A stretch of DNA of 64,000 nt from Cervus elaphus (Eukaryota > Chordata > Mammalia > Artiodactyla > Cervidae). A model generated the notes under the pieces. That model did no database searches. It worked only from the letters and a program-made list of their open reading frames with translations, and had not been told where the DNA came from. The stretch covers positions 1,054,001-1,118,000 of the forward strand of contig NC_057827.1 in NCBI RefSeq assembly GCF_910594005.1, written 5' to 3'. How positions within the stretch are numbered: position 1 is the stretch's first letter; each line of letters starts with the position of its first letter. The position numbers and the translations under genes are program-made. Positions 51,452 to 63,389 of the stretch are shown here, in pieces.

Positions 51452-52247
51452 GGTGGTATTCCTCAGGAGTCGAAGCCAGGGACTAACCTCTCATCTCGTG
51501 TTGATTCTTGGTCCACGGAGCTCTTTCGTGTTGCTACAGTGACCTCAGGATCCCTCTAGCCTTGAAACAGTGTTCTTGGGGTTTCTCTGGAGTGCCATCA
51601 AGGAAATCAAGGCTCCTTTCATGTGTGATGTGCAACACGGAATTGCTCTGCACGCAGTGCAGGGGAATCGGGCCTCATCTCGCGGCGAGGGGGAAGTCTC
51701 ATGGTTTTTCTCGAGTTGTGGCGGGAACCTGGGGTATATTCTCGAGTTACGACGGGGATGGCCCTTCCACACACGTGTGTGTTCAGCGACGTCAGGACTC
51801 CTGCCTAGTTGCGAGGGACAACTCGGGATTCTCCTCGAGGCTTTGCAGGGCAATTGGGACGCCGCTCCAGGTGAGACGGGAGACCAAGGGTCCCTTTCCA
51901 CGTGCCACAGGAATCCTGGGTCTCCTATCAAGTTTCACGAGGAGTCAGGCATCCTCTCCTTTGGAGGCACTGATCTCCTCATACCTCTGGACTTTTCAAA
52001 GGATTTGAGGCCTCCTGTCGCAATGAGGTGGGGAACTAGGTCTTTCTCTGTGCTTTCCACAGGGGATTCAGACACCCTTTCGTCTTGGGAGATGCAAGAC
52101 GAGCCTGCATTGAAGTCACTGCAGGGATATCCGGCCTTATTTCGAGTCAGGGCATCGCGGTGTCCATTCCACTTGAGGCCGCAAACTCAGGATCCCTCTC
52201 ACATACCTAGAGCTGAGAGAAGCCTCCTCTTGAGGTGCTTGTGGTAA
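51452..52247 (+). repeat. Extra B monomer M65
   Basis: M65 carries all the private marks of M61 and M66: gttgtggcggg, cgctccaggtgag, catcctctcc, ctcctcatacc, ctggactttt and gtcgcaatg. I saw no difference from M66 in the head and middle; only the tails differ (cattgaag and caggatccc here, cattccag and cagggtccc in M66). It sits between two near-identical tetramers and turns the local period into five monomers. Confidence 0.82.
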
Positions 52248-55200
52248 GGTGGTATTCCTCAGGAGTCGAAGCCAGGGACTAACCTCTCATCTCGTGTTGA
52301 TTCTTGGTCCACGGAGCTCTTTCGTGTTGCTACAGTGACCTCAGGATCCCTCTAGCCTTGAAACAGTGTTCTTGGGGTTTCTCTGGAGTGCCATCAAGGA
52401 AATCAAGGCTCCTTTCATGTGTGATGTGCAACACGGAATTGCTCTGCACGCAGTGCAGGGGAATCGGGCCTCATCTCGCGGCGAGGGGGAAGTCTCATGG
52501 TTTTTCTCGAGTTGTGGCGGGAACCTGGGGTATATTCTCGAGTTACGACGGGGATGGCCCTTCCACACACGTGTGTGTTCAGCGACGTCAGGACTCCTGC
52601 CTAGTTGCGAGGGACAACTCGGGATTCTCCTCGAGGCTTTGCAGGGCAATTGGGACGCCGCTCCAGGTGAGACGGGAGACCAAGGGTCCCTTTCCACGTG
52701 CCACAGGAATCCTGGGTCTCCTATCAAGTTTCACGAGGAGTCAGGCATCCTCTCCTTTGGAGGCACTGATCTCCTCATACCTCTGGACTTTTCAAAGGAT
52801 TTGAGGCCTCCTGTCGCAATGAGGTGGGGAACTAGGTCTTTCTCTGTGCTTTCCACAGGGGATTCAGACACCCTTTCGTCTTGGGAGATGCAAGACGAGC
52901 CTGCATTCCAGTCACTGCAGGGATATCCGGCCTTATTTCGAGTCAGGGCATCGCGGTGTCCATTCCACTTGAGGCCGCAAACTCAGGGTCCCTCTCACAT
53001 ACCTAGAGCTGAGAGAAGCCTCCTCTTGAGGTGCTTGTGGTAAGGTGGTATTCCTCTGGAGTCGAAGCCAGGGACTAACCTCTCATCTCGAGTTGATTTT
53101 TGGTCCACGGAGCTCTTTCGTGTTGCTACAGTGACCTCAGGATCCCTCTAGCCTTGAAACAGTGTTCTTGGGGTTTCTCTGGAGTGCCATGAAGGAAATC
53201 AAGGCTCCTTTCATGTGTGATGTGCAACACAGAATTGCTCTGCACGCAGTGCAGGGGAATCGGGCCTCATTTCGCGGCGAGGGGGAAGTCTCATGGTTTT
53301 TCTCGAGTTGCGGCGGGAACCTGGGGTATATTCTCGAGTTACGACGGGGATGGCCCTTCCACACACGTGTTTGTTCAGCCACGTCAGAACTCTTGCCTAG
53401 TTGCGAGACACAACTCGGGATTCTCCTCGAGGCTTGGCAAGGCAATTGGGACGCCTCTCCAGCTGAGGTGGGAGACCAAGGATCCCTTTCCACGTGCCAC
53501 AGGAATCCTGGGACTCCTATCAAGTTTCACGAGGAGTCAGGCATCGTCTCCTTTGGAGGCACTGATCTCCGCGTACCTCTGGAGTTTTCAAAGGATGTGA
53601 GGCCTCCAGTCGCGATGAGGTGGGGAACTAGGTCTTTCTCTGTGGTCTCCACAGGGGATTCAGACATCCTTTCATCTTGGGAGATGCAAGACGAGCCTGC
53701 ATTCAAGTCACTGCAGGGATATCCAGCCTTATTTCGCGTCAGGGCATCGCGGTGTCCATTCCACTTGAGGCCGCAAACTCAGGGTCCCTCTCACATACCT
53801 AGAGCTGAGAGAAGCCTCCTCTTGAGGTGCTTCTGGTAAGGTGGTATTCCTGTGGAGTCGAAACCAGGGACTAACCTCTCATATCGAGTTGTTTTTTGGC
53901 CCAAGGAGCTCTTTCGTGTTGCTACAGTGACCTCAGGATCCCTCTAGCCTTGAAACAGTGTTTTTGGGGTTTCTCTGGAGTGCCATCAAGGAAATCAAGG
54001 CTCCTTTCATGTGTGATGTGCAACACGGAATTGCTCTGCACGCAGTGCAGGGGAATCGGGCCTCATCTCGCGGCGAGGGGGAAGTCTCATGGTTTTTCTC
54101 GAGTTGCGGCGGGAACCTGGGGTATATTCTCGAGTTACGACGGGGATGGCCCTTCCACCCACGTGTTTCTTCAGCCACGTCAGGACTCCTGCCTAGTTGC
54201 GAGGGACAACTCGGGATTCTCCTCGAGGCTTGGCAGGGCAATTGAGACGCCTCTCCAGCTGAGGCGGAAGACCAAGTGTCCCTTTCCAAGTACCACAGGA
54301 ATCCTGGGACTCCTATCAAGTTTCACGAGGAGTCAGGCATCGTCTCCTTTGGAGGCACTGATCTCCGCGTATCTCTGGAGTTTTCAAAGGATGTGAGGTC
54401 TCCGGTCGCGATGAGGTGGGGAACTAGGTCTTTCTCTGTGGTCTCCACAGGGGATTCAGACATCCTTTCATCCTGGGAGATGCAAGACGAGCCTGCATTG
54501 AAGTCACTGCAGGGATATCCGGCCTTATTTCGAGTCAGGGCATCGCGGTGTCCATTCCACTTGAGGCCGCAAACTCAGGGTCCCTCTCACATACCTAGAG
54601 CTGAGAGAAACCTCCTCTTGAGGTGCTTGGGGTAAGGTGGTATTCCTGTGGAAACGAATCCAGGGACTAACCTCTCTTTTCGAGTTGATTTTTGGTCCAC
54701 AGAGTTCTTTCGTGTTGCTACAGTGACCTCAGGATCCCTCTATCCTTGAAACAGTGTTCTTGGGGTTTCTCTGGAGTGCCATCAAGGAAATCAAGGCTCC
54801 TTTCATGTGTGATGTGCAAGACGGAATTGCTCTGCACGCAGTACAGGGGAATCGGGCCTCATCTCGCATCGAGGGGGAAGTCTCATGGTTTTTCTCGAGT
54901 TGCGGCGGGAACCTGGGGTATATTCTCGAGTTACGACGGGGATGGCCCTTCCACCCACGTGTTTGTTCAGCCACGTCAGGACTCCTGCCTAGTTGCGAGG
55001 GACAACTCTGGATTCTCCTCGAGGCTTGGCAGGGCAATTGGAACGCCTCTCCAGCTGAGGCAGGAGACCAAGGATCCCTTTCCACGTGCCACAAGAATCC
55101 TGGGACTCCTATCAAGTTTCACGAGGAGTCAGGCATCGTCTCCTTTGGAGGCACTGATCTCCGTGTACCTCTGGAGTTCTCAAAGGATGTGAGGCCTCCG

Positions 55201-55431
55201 GTCGCGATGAGGTGGGGAACTAGGTGTTTCTCTGTGGTCTCCACAGGGGATTCAGACATCCTTTCTTCTTGGGAGATGCAAGACGAGCCTGCATTCAAGT
55301 CACTGCAGGTATATCTGGCCTTATTTCGAGTCAGGGCATCGCGGTGTCCATTCCATTTGAGGCCGCAAACTCAGGATCACTCTCACATACCTAGAGCTGA
55401 GAGAAGCCTCCTCTTGAGGTGCTTGTGGTAA
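52248..55431 (+). repeat. Tetramer higher-order unit B-C-D-A: M66-M69 (copy 2)
   Basis: M66 52248-53043, M67 53044-53839, M68 53840-54635 and M69 54636-55431 match M61-M64 at a shift of 3,980 bp. I found only about six differences up to about 51.31 kb in copy 1, such as gaggcggaagacc in M68. Past that point the M69 tail differs, with caggtatatctgg and caggatcac, and resembles M13 instead. This is the most recent-looking large duplication in the window. Confidence 0.84.
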
Positions 55432-57817
55432 GGTGGTATTCCTCAGGAGTCGAAGCCAGGGACTAACCTCTCATCTCGTGTTGATTCTTGGTCCACGGAG
55501 CTCTTTCGTGTTGCTACAGTGACCTCAGGATCCCTCTAGCCTTGAAACAGTGTTCTTGGGGTTTCTCTGGAGTGCCATCAAGGAAATCAAGGCTCCTTTC
55601 ATGTGTGATGTGCAACACGGAATTGCTCTGCACGCAGTGCAGGGAAATCAGGCCTCATCTCGCGGCGAGGGGGAAGTCTCATGGTTTTTCTCGAGTTGCG
55701 GCGGAAACCTGGGGTATATTCTCGAGTTACGACGGGGATGGCCCTTCCACCCACGTGTTTGTTCAGCCACGTCAGGACTCCTGCCTAGTTGCGAGGGACA
55801 ACTCTGGATTCTCCTCGAGGCTTGGCAGGGCAATTGGGACGCCTCTCCAGCTGATTCGGGAGACCAAGTGTCCCTTTCCACGTGCCACAGGAATCCTGGG
55901 ACTCCTATCAAGTTTCACGAGGAGTCAGGCATCGTCTCCTGTGGAGGCACTGATCTCCGCGTACCTCTGGAGTTTTCAAAGGATGTGAGGCTATCGGTCG
56001 CGATGAGGTGGGGAACGAAGTCTTTCTCTGTGCTTTCCACAGGGGATTCAGACATCCTTTCGTCTTGGGAGATGCAAGACGAGCCTGCATTGAAGTCACT
56101 GCAGGGATATCCGGCCTTATTTCGAGTCAGGGCATCGCGGTGTCCATTCCACTTGAGGCCGCAAACTCAGGGTCCCTCTCACATACCTAGAGCTGAGAGA
56201 AGCCTCCTCTTCAGGTGCTTGTGCTAAGGTGGTATTCCTCTGGAGACGAATCCAGGGACTAACCTCTCTTTTCGAGTTGATTTTTGGTCCACGGAGTTCT
56301 TTCGTGTTGCTACAGTGACCTCAGGATCCCTCTAGCCTTGAAACAGTGTTCTTGGGGTTTCTCTGGAGTGCCATCAAGGAAATCAAGGCTCCTTTCATGT
56401 GTGATGCAAGACGGAATTGCTCTGCACGCAGTACAGGGGAATCAGGCCTCATCTCGCATCGAGGGGGAAGTCTCATGGTTTTTCTCGAGTTGCGGCGGGA
56501 ACCTGGGGTATATTCTCGAGTTACGACGGGGATGGCCCTTCCACCCACGTGTTTGTTCAGCCACGTCAGGACTCCTGCCTAGTTGCGAGGGACAACTCTG
56601 GATTCTCCTCGAGGCTTGGCAGGGCAATTGGGACGCCTCTCCAGCTGAGACGGGAAACCAAGGGTCCCTTTCCACGTGCCACAGGAATCCTGGGTCTCCT
56701 ATCAAGTTTCACGATGAGTCAGGCATCGTCTCCTTTGGAGGCACTGATCTCCGCATACCTCTGGAGTTTTCAAAGGATGTGAGGCCTCCTGTCGCGATGA
56801 GGTGGGGAACTAGGTCTTTCTCTGTGGTCTCCACAGGGGATTCAGACATCCTTTCATCTTGGGAGATGCAAGACGAGCCTGAATTCAAGTCACTGCAGGG
56901 ATATCCAGCCTTATTTCGCGTCAGGGCATTGCCGTGTCCATTCCACTTGAGGCCGCAAACTCAGGGTCCCTCTCACATACCTAGAGCTGAGAGAAGCCTC
57001 CTCTTGAGGTGCTTGTGGTAAGGTGGTATTCCTCTGGAGTCGAAGCCAGGGACTAACCTCTCATCTCGAGTTGAATGTTGGCCCACGGAGCTCTTTCGTG
57101 TTGCTACAGTGACCTCAGGATCCCTCTATCCTTGAAACAGTGTTCTTGGGGATTCTCTGGAGTGCCATCAAGGAAATTAAGGCTCCTTTCATGTGTGATG
57201 TGCAACACGGAATTGCTCTGCACGCAGTGCAGGGGAATCGGGCCTCATCTCGCGGCGAGGGGGAAGTCTCATGGTTTTTCTCGAGTTGCGGCGGGAACCT
57301 GGGGTATATTCTCGAGTTACGACGGGGATGGCCCTTCCACCCACGTGTTTCTTCAGCGACGTCAGGACTCCTGCCTAGTTGCGAGGGACAACTCTGGATT
57401 CTCCTCGAGGCTTGGCAGGGCAATTGGGACGCCTCTCCAGCTGAGGCGGGAGACCAAGTGTCCCTTTCCACGTGCCACAAGAATCCTGGGACTCCTATCA
57501 AGTTTCACGAGGAGTCAGGCATCGTCTCCTTTGGAGGCACTGATCTCCGCGTACCTCTGGAGTTTTCAAAGGATGTGAGGCCTCCTGTCGCGATGAGGTG
57601 GGGAACTAGGTGTTTCTCTGTGGTCTCCACAGGGGATTCAGACAACCTTTCTTCTTGGGAGATGCAAGACAAGCCTGCATTCAAGTCACTGCAGGGATAT
57701 CCGGCCTTATTTCGAGTCAGGGCATCGCGGTGTCCATTCCACTTGAGGCCGCAAACTCAGGATCCCTCTGACATACCTAGAGCTGAGAGAAGCCTCCTCT
57801 TGAGGTGCTTGTGGTAA
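55432..57817 (+). repeat. Monomers M70-M72: chimeras B/D, A/B/C, D/A
   Basis: M70 55432-56227 has a B linker, A-like middle and D tail (gaggctatcgg), plus private ctgattcgg, ctcctgtgg and gtgctaagg. M71 56228-57021 is 794 bp, the shortest full unit, with two bases lost in gtgatgcaag near 56405; it has an A head, a B middle (cctgggtctcc) and a C tail. M72 57022-57817 starts as D (gaatgttggccc, ggggattctctgg) and ends with the M15 tail marks gacaaccttt, gacaagcc and ctctgacatacc. Confidence 0.72.
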
Positions 57818-60205
57818 GGTGGTATTCCTCAGGAGTCGAAGCCAGGGACTAACCTCTCATCTCGTGTTGATTCTTGGTCCACGGAGCTCTTTCGTGTTGC
57901 TACAGTGACCTCAGGATCCCTCTAGCCTTGAAACAGTGTTCTTGGGGTTTCTCTGGAGTGCCATCAAGGAAATCAAGGCTCCTTTCATGTGTGATGTGCA
58001 ACACGGAATTGCTCTGCACGCAGTGCAGGGGAATCAGGCTTCATCTCGCGGCGAGGGGGAAGTCTCATGGTTTTTCTCGAGTTGCGGCGGGAACCTGGGG
58101 TATATTCTCGAGTTACGACGGGGATGGCCCGTGCACACACGTGTGTGTTCAGCCATGTCAGGACTCCTGCCTAGTTGCGAGACACAACTCGGAATTCTCC
58201 TCGAGGCTTGGCAAGGCAATTGGGACGCCTCTCCAGCTGAGGCGGGAGACCAAGGGTCCCTTTCCAAGTGCCACAGGAATCCTGGGACTCCTATCAAGTT
58301 TCACGAGGAGTCAGGCATCGTCTCCTTTGGAGGCACTGATCTCCGCGTACCTCTGGAGTTTTCAAAGGATGTGAGGCCTCCGGTCGCGATGAGGTGGGGA
58401 ACTAGGTCTTTCTCTGTGGTCTCCACAGGGGATTCAGACATCCTTTCATCTTGGGAGATGCAAGACGAGCCTGCATTCAAGTCACTGCAGGGATATCCAG
58501 CCTTATTTCGCGTCAGGGCATCGCGGTGTCCATTCCACTTGAGGCCGCAAACTCAGGGTCCCTCTCACATACCTAAAGCTGAGAGAAGCCTCCTCTTGAG
58601 GTGCTTGTGGTAAGGTGGTATTCCTCTGGAGTCGAAGCCAGGGACTAACCTCTCATCTCGAGTTGATTTTGGGCCCACGGAGCTCTTTCGTGTTGCTACA
58701 GTGACCTCAGGATCCCTCTAGCCTTGAAACAGTGTTCTTGGGGTTTCTCTGGAGTGCCATCAAGGAAATCAAGGCTCCTTTCATGTGTGATGTGCAACAC
58801 GGAATTGCTCTGCACGCAGTGCAGGGGAATCGGGCCTCATCTCGCGGCGAGGGGGAAGTCTCATGGTTTTTCTCGAGTTGCGGCGGGAACCTGGGGTATA
58901 TTCTCGAGTTACGACGGGGATGGCCCTTCCACCCACGTGTTTCTTCAGCGACGTCAGGACTCCTGCCTAGTTGCGAGGGACAACTCGGGATTCTCCTCGA
59001 GGCTTGGCAAGGCAATTGGGACACCTCTCCAGCTGAGGCGGGAGACCAAGTGTCCCTTTCCAAGTGCCACAGGAATCCTGGGACTCCTATCAAGTTTCAC
59101 GAGGAGTCAGGAATCGTCTCCTTTGGAGGCACTGATCTCCGCGTACCTCTGGAGTTTTCAAAGGATGTGAGGCTATCGGTCGCGATGAGGTGGGGAACTA
59201 AGTCTTTCTCTGTGCTTTCCACAGGGGATTCAGACATCCTTTCATCCTGGCAGATGCAAGACGAGCCTGCATTGAAGTCACTGCAGGGATATCCGGCCTT
59301 ATTTCGAGTCAGGGCATCGCGGTGTCCATTCCACTTGAGGCCGCAAACTAAGGGTCCCTCTCACATACCTAGAGCTGAGAGAAGCCTCCTCTTGAGGTGC
59401 TTGTGGTAAGGTGGTATTCCTCTGGAGTCGAATCCAGGGACTAACCTCTCTTTTCGAGTTGATTTTTGGTCCACAGAGTTCTTTCGTGTTGCTACAGTGA
59501 CCTCAGGATCCCTCTATCCTTGAAACAGTGTTCTTGGGGTTTCTCTGGAGTGCCATGAAGGAAATGAAGGCTCCTTTCACGTGTGATGTGCAACACAGAA
59601 TTGCTCTGCACGCAGTACAGGGGAATCGGGCCTCATCTCGCGGCGAGGGGGAAGTCTCATGGTTTTTCTCGAGTTGCGGCGGGAACCTGGGGTATATTCT
59701 CGAGTTACGACGGGGATGGCCCTTCCACCCACGTGTTTGTTCAGCCACGTCAGGACTCCTGCCTAGTTGCGAGGGACAACTCGGGATTCTCCTCGAGGCT
59801 TGGCAGGGCAATTGGAACGCCTCTCCAGCTGAGGCGGGAGACCAAGGGTCCCTTTCCACGTGCCACAAGAATCCTGGGACTCCTATCAAGTTTCACGAGG
59901 AGTCAGGCATCGTCTCCTTTGGAGGCAGTGATCTCCGCGTAACTCTGGAGTTTTCAAAGGATGTGAGGCCTCCGGTCGCGATGAAGTGGGGAACTAGGTG
60001 TTTCTCTGTGGTCTCCACAGGGGATTCAGACATCCTTTCTTCTTGTGAGATGCAAGACAAGCCTGCATTCAAGTCACTGCAGGGATATCCGGCCTTATTT
60101 CGAGTCAGGGCATCGCGGTGTCCATTCCACTTGAGGCCGCAAACTCAGGATCCCTCTGACATACCTAGAGCTGAGAGAAGCCTCCTCTTGAGGTGCTTGT
60201 GGTAA
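57818..60205 (+). repeat. Trimer higher-order unit: M73-M75 (B'-D-A)
   Basis: M73 57818-58613 is B' with cccgtgcacac, cggaattctcc and cctaaagctg. M74 58614-59409 is D with gggacacctc, caggaatcgtc and ctggcagatgc. M75 59410-60205 has an A linker (gtcgaatcc) but a C-like head (ccatgaaggaaatgaagg, cacagaattg), then an A body with ggcagtgatc, cgtaactctgg and gatgaagtgg. The block matches M16-M18 at a shift of 45,363 bp. Confidence 0.78.
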
Positions 60206-62593
60206 GGTGGTATTCCTCAGGAGTCGAAGCCAGGGACTAACCTCTCATCTCGTGTTGATTCTTGGTCCACGGAGCTCTTTCGTGTTGCTACAGTGACCTC
60301 AGGATCCCTCTAGCCTTGAAACAGTGTTCTTGGGGTTTCTCTGGAGTGCCATCAAGGAAATCAAGGCTCCTTTCATGTGTGATGTGCAACACGGAATTGC
60401 TCTGCACGCAGTGCAGGGGAATCAGGCTTCATCTCGCGGCGAGGGGGAAGTTTCATGGTTTTTCTCGAGTTGCGGCGGGAACCTGGGGTATATTCTCGAG
60501 TTACGACGGGGATGGCCCGTCCACACACGTGTGTGTTCAGCCATGTCAGGACTCCTGCCTAGTTGCGAGACACAACTCGGAATTCTCCTCGAGGCTTGGC
60601 AAGGCAATTGGGACGCCTCTCCAGCTGAGGCGGGAGACCAAGGGTCCCTTTCCAAGTGCCACAGGAATCCTGGGACTCCTATCAAGTTTCACGAGGAGTC
60701 AGGCATCGTCTCCTTTGGAGGCACTGATCTCCACGTACCTCTGGAGTTTTCAAAGGATGTGAGGCCTCCGGTCGCGATGAGGTGGGGAACTAGGTCTTTC
60801 TCTGTGGTCCCCACAGGGGATTCAGACATCCTTTCATCTTGGGAGATGCAAGACGAGCCTGCATTCAAGTCACTGCAGGGATATCCAGCCTTATTTCGCG
60901 TCAGGGCATCGCGGTGTCCATTCCACTTGAGGCCGCAAACTCAGGGTCCCTCTCACATACCTAGAGCTGAGAGAAGCCTCCTCTTGAGGTGCTTGTGGTA
61001 AGGTGGTATTCCTCTGGAGTCGAAGCCAGGGACTAACCTCTCATCTCGAGTTGATTTTGGGCCCACGGAGCTCTTTCGTGTTGCTACAGTGACCTCAGGA
61101 TTCCTCCAGCCTTGAAACAGTGTTCTTGGGTTTTCTCTGGAGTGCCATCAAGGAAATCAAGGCTCCTTTCATGTGTGATGTGCAACACGGAATTGCTCTG
61201 CACGCAGTGCAGGGGAATCGGGCCTCATCTCGCGGCGAGGGGGAAGTCTCATGGTTTTTCTCGAGTTGCGGCGGGAACCTGGGGTATATTCTCGAGTTAC
61301 GACGGGAATGGCCCTTCCACCCACGTGTTTCTTCAGCGACGTCAGGACTCCTGCCTAGTTGCGAGGGACAACTCTGGATTCTCCTCGAGGCTTGGCAAGG
61401 CAATTGGGACACCTCTCCAGCTGAGGCGGGAGACCAAGTGTCCCTTTCCAAGTGCCACAGGAATCCTGGGACTCCTATCAAGTTTCACGAGGAGTCAGGC
61501 ATCGTCTCCTTTGGAGGCACTGATCTCCGCGTACCTCTGGAGTTTTCAAAGGATGTGAGGCTATCGGTCGCGATGAGGTGGGGAACTAAGTCTTTCTCTG
61601 TGCTTTCCACAGGGGATTCAGACATCCTTTCTTCCTGGCAGATGCAAGACGAGCCTGCATTGAAGTCACTGCAGGGATATCCGGCCTTATTTCGAGTCAG
61701 GGCATCGCGGTGTCCATTCCACTTGAGGCCGCAAACTCAGGGTCCCTCTCACATACCTAGAGCTGAGAGAAGCCTCCTCTTGAGGTGCTTGTGGTAAGGT
61801 GGTATTCCTCTGGAGACGAATCCAGGGACTAACCTCTCTTTTCGAGTTGATTTTTGGTCCACAGAGTTCTTTCGTGTTGCTACAGTGACCTCAGGATCCC
61901 TCTATCCTTGAAACAGTGTTCTTGGGGTTTCTCTGGAGTGCCATCAAGGAAATCAGGGCTCCTTTCATGTGTGATGTGCAAGACGGAATTGCTGTGCACG
62001 CAGTACAGGGGAATCGGGCCTCATCTCGCATCGAGGGGGAAGTCTCATGGTTTTTCTCGAGTTGCGGGGGGAACCTGGGGTATATTCTCGAGTTACGACG
62101 GGGATGGCCCTTCCACCCACGTGTTTGTTCAGCCACGTCAGGACTCCTGCCTAGTTGCGAGGGACAACTCGGGATTCTCCTCGAGGCTTGGCAGGGCAAT
62201 TGGAACGCCTCTCCAGCTGAGGCGGGAGACCAAGGGTCCCTTTCCACGTGCCACAAGAATCCTGGGACTCCTATCAAGTTTCACGAGGAGTCAGGCATCG
62301 TCTCCTTTGGAGGCACTGATCTCCGCGTACCTCTGGAGTTTTCAAAGGATGTGAGGCCTCCGGTCGCGATGAGGTGGGGAACTAGGTGTTTCTCTGTGGT
62401 CTCCACAGGGGATTCAGACATCCTTTCATCTTGGGAGATGCAAGACGAGCCTGCATTCAAGTCACTGCAGGGATATCCGGCCTTATTTCGAGTCAGGGCA
62501 TCGCGGTGTCCATTCCACATGAGGCCGCAAACTCAGGGTCCCTCTCACATACCTAGAGCTGAGAGAAGCCTCCTCTTGAGGTGCTTGTGGTAA
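60206..62593 (+). repeat. Trimer higher-order unit: M76-M78 (B'-D-A)
   Basis: M76 60206-61001 is B' with gggaagtttcatgg and ggtccccacagg, as in M19. M77 61002-61797 is D with aggattcctccag, gacgggaatgg and ctggcagatgc, as in M20. M78 61798-62593 is A with gttgcggggggaac; its tail changes to cacatgaggcc, otherwise seen only in M30. The match to M19-M21 at 45,363 bp ends inside M78. Confidence 0.78.
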
Positions 62594-63389
62594 GGTGGTA
62601 TTCCTCTGGAGACGAATCCAGGGACTAACCTCTCATCTCGAGTTGATTTTTGGCCCACGGAGCTCTTTCGTGTTGCTACAGTAACCTCAGGATCCCTCTA
62701 GCCTTGAAACAGTGTTCTTGGGGTTTCTCTGGAGTGCCATCAAGGAAATCAAGGCTCCTTTCATGTGTGATGTGCAACACGGAATTGCTCTGCACGCAGT
62801 GCAGGGGAATCGGGCCTCATCTCGCGGCGAGGGGGAAGTCTCATGGTTTTTCTCGAGTTGCGGCGGGAACCTGGGGTATATTCTCGAGTTACGACGGGGA
62901 TGGCCCGTGCACACACGTGTGTGTTCAGCCATGTCAGGACTCCTGCCTAGTTGCGAGACACAACTCGGAATTCTCCTCGAGGCTTGGCAAGGCAATTGGG
63001 ACGCCTCTCCAGCTGAGGCGGGAGACCAAGGGTCCCTTTCCAAGTGCCACAGGAATCCTGGGACTCCTATCAAGTTTCACGAGGAGTCAGGCATCGTCTC
63101 CTTTGGAGGCACTGATCTCCGCGTACCTCTGGAGTTTTCAAAGGATGTGAGGCCTCCGGTCGCGATGAGGTGGGGAACTAGGTCTTTCTCTGTGGTCTCC
63201 ACAGGGGATTCAGACATCCTTTCATCTTGGGAGATGCAAGACGAGCCTGCATTCAAGTCACTGCAGGGATATCCAGCCTTATTTCGCGTCAGGGCATCGC
63301 GGTGTCCATTCCACTTGAGGCCGCAAACTCAGGGTCCCTCTCACATACCTAAAGCTGAGAGAAGCCTCCTCTTGAGGTGCTTGTGGTAA
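62594..63389 (+). repeat. Chimeric monomer M79
   Basis: The linker starts as A (tctggagacgaatcc), then reads ctcatctcgag and ggcccacgg (D). The head has ctacagtaacctc, shared only with M31. From about 62.9 kb it carries cccgtgcacac, cggaattctcc and cctaaagctg, the marks of M73. At least two older junctions are therefore stacked in one 796-bp unit. Confidence 0.75.
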
